Shown here: piece by piece, positions 7,203-9,748 of the stretch
How positions within the stretch are numbered: the first letter of the stretch is position 1
How the letters are laid out: each line of letters starts with the position of its first letter
DNA from: Legionellales bacterium
GTDB taxonomy: Bacteria; Pseudomonadota; Gammaproteobacteria; PIVX01
NCBI GenBank assembly: GCA_013215905.1
Contig: JABSQI010000043.1
Coordinates: 1-9,748, forward strand
Length of the DNA stretch: 9,748 bases
Direction of reading: 5' to 3'
Position numbers and translations under genes: made by a program
The notes under the pieces: model-generated
Database searches by the model: none
Seen by the model: only the letters and a program-made list of their open reading frames with translations
Told to the model about the DNA's origin: nothing

Positions 7203-7208
7203 TAGCAT
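7193..7208. repeat. Candidate terminal inverted repeat, distal end of IS30 element
   Basis: TGTATAAGAATAGCAT here matches the reverse complement of 8280-8294 (TGTATAAAATAGTAT) with one gap and one mismatch. It lies about 65 bases beyond the transposase stop, where an IS30 terminus is expected. Confidence 0.4.
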
Positions 7209-7270
7209 AAAAAACTTCACAATAGTTATTTAGCAATATTTTTATGGAATTATATTATCTCATGAAATAT

Positions 7271-8242
7271 TTATGACGCAGTTTGGTAATTTAAACACCT
7301 CATAGGTCTATTATTTATGTTTCTTACTAATGCGTCTATTTTTCTTTGACTTATTAAACTTATATCTGTTTTTCTGGGCAAATGAACTCTAAGTAAACTA
7401 TTAGCATTTTCAACAGCAGCCTTTTGATGTGGTGACGCTGGATCACAAAAGTATATATCTACCTCTAACATCTTTGCTATCCAATCATATCTCAAAAACT
7501 CACTTCCTTGATCAAATGTAATAGATTTTACTTGTTTACTAAACTTACTTAATCTTTTAATTATATTTATTGCTGTTTCTTTGGCGTTTTTACTATTATT
7601 TTTGATAGCTATTAAGTAACGTATTTTTCTTTCTCTTAAGGTTATTAGATTGCCTTTGATACTCTGCTTAAACATCATTAAATCACACTCCCAATGACCT
7701 TCTGAATCTCTATTATCTATCTCATTTGGTCTATTTTTTACTAATAAATATTCTGGGATTTTGCGTTTGCGTCTAGCATATCTTGATATTCTACTCATTC
7801 TTTTTCTTTGTAGATATTTACTGTATTTATCTCTTATTTGCCATTTACTATACACATATTGATAGATAGTTTCATGGGTTATATTACTATCTATAGTATT
7901 TTCTTGTTTTAATCACCCTGCTATCTGTTTTGGTGACCAATATAGTTTTAATTTATTTAATACATAATTTCTTAAATGTTTATCTGTATCTAGTTTTTTA
8001 GGTTTTAAATATCTTCTCCTATTCGCTTTTAGCTGGGCAAAATAGCTATCATAACGATAATATTTATTATTTATCGTGGTATTCTTACGAAACATTTGAA
8101 TATTTCTCTTGATTTCTCTATAAACTGTCGATACATCACAACCTATTATTTTAGCTATTTCTGGCTTTCTTATACCTTGTTCTAATAAGTATTGTAAATG
8201 TGATCTATCTACTCTTGTTAACTGATTATATTGTAGTCCCAT
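7271..8242 (-). pseudogene. IS30-family transposase with internal TGA
   Basis: Read from the ATG at 8242 (Shine-Dalgarno AAGGAGAG, 3-4 bases before it), the frame runs 323 codons and is broken only by a TGA at 7915-7913, codon 110. The first part has the IS30 N-terminal helix-turn-helix (residues 7-47, with KPEIAKIIGCDVSTVYREI) and ends in WSPKQIAG, where relatives continue with an Arg; CGA to TGA would explain the stop. The second part holds the DDE catalytic core: Asp in GHWECDLM, Asp in ITFDQGSEF and Glu in AAVENANSLLR. The final TAA at 7271 may be a further nonsense change, because the same frame continues IFHEII before another TAA. A GTG at 7855 could restart translation of the catalytic half without the DNA-binding part. 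Confidence 0.88.
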
Positions 8243-8272
8243 GTGCTCTCCTTATGGTATAATTAGCATCTT

Positions 8273-8404
8273 ATGGATGATACTATTTTATACATTTTTT
8301 GCACTTGGAAATGGATTGTGCCCATTAGTTTTATAGAGCAAATGAAGATTGATGACCCTTTTGAAAACTGGGATGAAATGTTCAGTAGCAATATGGCCTC
8401 TTAA
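8273..8404 (+). pseudogene. Short ORF, possible 3' remnant of a gene cut by the IS30 insertion
   Basis: A + strand frame starts at an ATG inside the IS edge, crosses out of the element at about 8295, and stays open to a TAA at 8402-8404 (43 aa). The part outside the IS (WKWIVPISFIEQ, KIDDPFENWDEMF) has a protein-like composition with several Trp and acidic residues. This is what the end of an interrupted host gene would look like. The family is not recognised, and the missing front part is not visible beyond the other end of the IS. Confidence 0.3.
8280..8294. repeat. Candidate terminal inverted repeat, proximal end of IS30 element
   Basis: This is the partner of 7193-7208, about 38 bases upstream of the transposase start. 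Fourteen of sixteen aligned positions agree. The sequence is AT-rich, so the exact ends remain uncertain. Confidence 0.4.
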
Positions 8405-8461
8405 ATATTAATTCAGTTGATTGATTTAAATACTTTCTTATGAAATAATCCAATACGGTAC

Positions 8462-8653
8462 TTACGGCTTAGTATTTTCTTTTTTAATTTGAGACATCCT
8501 TTTTGGAAGCTCATTCTGAATAATGTTTCTCACGTAGGGTTTCATGGTTTTCCATTCTTGACACTCTTGCCTAGTACGCCCACAGCCTATACACCACCCA
8601 TTAGGCCCAGAAAATTCACAGATATTAATACAGGGACTTTTATGGCTTTTCAC
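8462..8653 (-). CDS. DUF1289 family protein (small four-Cys protein)
   Basis: This 63-residue protein has the DUF1289 signature: SPCINIC near the N-terminus, then WCIGCGRT, then a Glu-x-x-x-W segment (about residues 30-34). The cysteines at 8, 12, 21 and 24 form a C-x3-C...C-x2-C set likely to bind a metal such as zinc or an iron-sulfur centre. That is inferred from spacing, as the family's function is not established. The start is a GTG at 8653 with AGG seven bases upstream. It begins 29 bases after the stop of the 152-aa gene on the same strand, so the two are probably co-transcribed. Confidence 0.88.
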   Translation of the reverse strand: MKSHKSPCINICEFSGPNGWCIGCGRTRQECQEWKTMKPYVRNIIQNELPKRMSQIKKENTKP

Positions 8654-8682
8654 AATATTGCCTACCTATAATGTTATTATTG

Positions 8683-9141
8683 TTAATAAATTCCTTCATT
8701 ATTAGAAAGAGAATCTAATATCTTATCTATCGATGATTCAAGCTGTCTAAGATTATTAAATTCTTGCAGTATCTTTTGTTCTAGGTTTTTAAAATTAAGA
8801 GGAAGTACTTTCTGGCAAATATGATAGCCTTTACCAATAGTCTGATATCCTTTCCAACTTCTTATATGTTCTCCCTCTATATCTAGAAGATTTTTAATAA
8901 AAGCTTGTTGTGATGGACAATCTTCTTCTGCATGCAAACATATAGGGAATGATTTTTTCTTAATCTCAGGATCTTCAATATAAGTTTCAAAATGTATTCC
9001 GCCTTGATTATCGTTGTGCCAATTTTCTTTATATAATTGAAGATAAGGACCTCGATTATATATTTCCCAATTATCATCAAACCAACTTGATTGTTTTATA
9101 TTTTTTTCAAGATTACGGAAAATGCCTTTTATATCTTTCAT
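8683..9141 (-). CDS. Hypothetical protein, 152 aa
   Basis: This is a soluble protein with no signal peptide or membrane segment and I cannot name its family. It has a compact central part with several aromatic residues (NWEIYNRGPYLQLYKENWH at about 25-43, then GGIHFETYI) and a cysteine-containing strand (FPICLHAEEDC, about 65-75). A basic and glycine-containing segment (SWKGYQTIGKGYHICQ) comes next, and a helical, Glu/Leu/Asn-rich C-terminus (about 117-147). The order beta core then amphipathic helix suggests a small single-domain cytoplasmic protein. The ATG at 9141 has a weak Shine-Dalgarno. It is the probable first gene of an operon with the DUF1289 protein. Confidence 0.75.
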   Translation of the reverse strand: MKDIKGIFRNLEKNIKQSSWFDDNWEIYNRGPYLQLYKENWHNDNQGGIHFETYIEDPEIKKKSFPICLHAEEDCPSQQAFIKNLLDIEGEHIRSWKGYQTIGKGYHICQKVLPLNFKNLEQKILQEFNNLRQLESSIDKILDSLSNNEGIY

Positions 9142-9363
9142 ACAATTTCTAATTTTTTATTTATACTAAATATCAAACTATATGAAAATATACATATTAA
9201 TCCACAACATTATCATTAAAATTTATATATGTCTATTTGTATTAGTTCTTATAAACTAAAACTAAATATCCAGATGTTATTACAAATCTCAAAGTTCAAC
9301 TAAGACTAACCTTATATTAATACTATATAATTTCTAATTTAATGTATTTCACGGGGATTGCTG
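9142..9363. other. Divergent intergenic region
   Basis: The region separates the minus-strand 152-aa gene from the plus-strand Cys-rich leader. It is AT-rich with no ORF worth calling and no clear RNA structure. It should contain the promoter of the 152-aa gene, but several poor TATA-like matches cannot be ranked. Confidence 0.4.
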
Positions 9364-9392
9364 TTGACAGAAATATTGTGTATTGCTATGCT
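9364..9392 (+). promoter_or_regulatory. Near-consensus sigma-70 promoter of the Cys-rich leader
   Basis: A perfect -35 TTGACA (9364-9369) and TATGCT (9387-9392) are separated by exactly 17 bases. This is the best promoter in the window and predicts a transcript start near 9399, with a 5' leader of only about 23 bases before the small ORF. Confidence 0.75.
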
Positions 9393-9411
9393 GATAAGAT
9401 ATCTTGCATAT

Positions 9412-9415
9412 GGAG
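9412..9415 (+). promoter_or_regulatory. Shine-Dalgarno GGAG of the 32-aa ORF
   Basis: GGAG lies six bases before the ATG at 9422, an ideal spacing. Together with the promoter it argues that this very short frame is translated. Confidence 0.65.
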
Positions 9416-9421
9416 ATTAAC

Positions 9422-9520
9422 ATGAAACAATTAATTTTAAATCTAAGTAGCTTAATACATGTTTTAACTCAAGCAAGTATCTGTTGTTGTCAATTCAAAT
9501 CATCATGTTGTAGATTTTAA
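9422..9520 (+). CDS. Cysteine-rich 32-aa leader peptide or micropeptide
   Basis: The frame encodes 32 residues: a mildly hydrophobic first half (MKQLILNLSSLIHVL) and a tail with three cysteines in a row (21-23) and a further pair (29-30), ending in Arg-Phe. All five Cys codons are TGT. A consensus promoter and a good Shine-Dalgarno precede it. A hairpin begins one base after the last Cys codon, a terminator-like stem follows, and a new gene starts 177 bases after the stop. In attenuation systems, runs of codons for the regulated amino acid stall the ribosome and change the downstream RNA fold, and this arrangement has all those parts with cysteine as the signal. It could instead be a functional small metal- or thiol-binding peptide. 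I know of no named homologue. Confidence 0.6.
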   Translation: MKQLILNLSSLIHVLTQASICCCQFKSSCCRF

Positions 9521-9534
9521 TTTATTTAAAATCT
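9512..9534 (+). promoter_or_regulatory. Perfect 9-bp hairpin directly after the Cys codons
   Basis: AGATTTTAA (9512-9520) pairs exactly with TTAAAATCT (9526-9534) across a five-base loop. It starts immediately after Cys codons 29-30, so a ribosome waiting there would cover its 5' arm. That arm could also pair with AAAATCT at 9558-9564, inside the next hairpin, giving a possible either/or switch. All pairs but two are A-U, so stability is low. Confidence 0.5.
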
Positions 9535-9543
9535 TTCATTAAC

Positions 9544-9606
9544 TCAGAAACATAGTAAAAATCTTTACACTAAATTTTATAGTTTAGTACTGTTTCCGAA
9601 TTTTTT
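9544..9606 (+). terminator. Intrinsic terminator / attenuator-like stem-loop
   Basis: TCAGAAACA (9544-9552) pairs with TGTTTCCGA (9591-9599) with one mismatch. An inner stem ACTAAA/TTTAGT (9569-9574 with 9583-9588) lies in its loop, and a run of six Ts begins two bases after the stem (9601-9606). It lies between the small ORF and the next gene, where an attenuator would be placed. It could also simply end a short independent transcript. Confidence 0.5.
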
Positions 9607-9696
9607 ATTAGCATATAGTTATTAGAAATTAATATTTATATATTACTTTCTTAATAACTTAAAAATCATAACTAATAATAGTTATTTAGGACGAAA

Positions 9697-9748
9697 ATGT
9701 TGAATACAAATATTTCTTTATTATCACAACTAATTAAAAAAACCCAAT
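9697..9748 (+). CDS. Start of a gene running off the right edge
   Basis: An ATG at 9697 is preceded by AGGA at five bases and opens a frame that continues past the window end (MLNTNISLLSQLIKKTQ so far). Seventeen residues are too few to identify the protein. A short inverted repeat (ATAACT at 9668-9673 with AGTTAT at 9680-9685) ends three bases before the Shine-Dalgarno. Its position makes it the likely target of the Cys-rich leader. Confidence 0.5.
   Translation, partial: MLNTNISLLSQLIKKTQ

Larger units (their letters stand above)
7193..8294 (-). mobile_element. Degraded IS30-family insertion sequence
   Basis: The element is about 1.1 kb, normal for IS30. It consists of one transposase frame read on the minus strand between two imperfect inverted repeats (8280-8294 and 7193-7208). 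The edges are set only by those repeats, and no target duplication could be recognised. The transposase is broken, so the copy can move only if an intact relative elsewhere supplies the enzyme. Confidence 0.6.

Noticed and set aside
8489..8671. 60-aa + strand frame opposite the DUF1289 gene
   Set aside because: The minus strand encodes the clear DUF1289 cysteine signature; this is its complement.
1..9748. CRISPR array, tRNA, rRNA or prophage
   Set aside because: No regularly spaced direct repeats, tRNA cloverleaf-like sequences, rRNA segments or phage structural genes were seen.

Overview
The window is about 70% A+T and has intact genes on both strands separated by AT-rich gaps. It holds nonsense-broken genes, a dead insertion sequence and eroded remnants. 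The base composition, the form of the DUF1289 and SodC proteins and this decay pattern suggest a Francisella-like gammaproteobacterium (family Francisellaceae). That is an inference from family knowledge; there is no rRNA or other marker here to prove it.

Region 1 (1-2923) is an envelope and secretion block. It has a small protein with one membrane segment (140-622, +), a lone PapD-like periplasmic chaperone with no usher or pilin beside it (630-1325, -), a secreted protein made of two nearly identical 89-residue repeats (1589-2332, +), and a Cu,Zn superoxide dismutase SodC with all metal ligands present (2420-2923, +). Region 2 (2986-5508) carries two divergent transporter genes: an intact MATE multidrug exporter (-) and a DMT/EamA (YddG-like) exporter (+) broken by an in-frame TGA at codon 18.

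Region 3 (5509-8404) is a decayed accessory segment. It has a short remnant that looks like the C-terminus of a COG0523/CobW GTPase, an intact 352-residue gene whose H106-D123-Q156-C162 arrangement matches the catalytic set and partial spacing of CE-clan (Ulp1/deubiquitinase-like) cysteine proteases, and a dead IS30-family element with a TGA inside its transposase. The protease candidate lies directly beside the IS and among pseudogenes, and it stayed open while its neighbours decayed. It is the best candidate here for an undescribed host-directed effector.

Region 4 (8405-9748) has a probable two-gene operon (unknown 152-aa protein, then a DUF1289 protein; -). It then has a compact + strand leader: a consensus sigma-70 promoter, a good Shine-Dalgarno, a 32-codon ORF ending in five cysteine codons (CCC...CC), a hairpin starting directly after the last Cys codon, and an intrinsic-terminator-like stem with six Ts. 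After that comes the start of a gene that runs off the window (9697). This layout looks like a cysteine-responsive attenuator controlling the downstream gene. A free-standing metal- or thiol-binding micropeptide is the main alternative.
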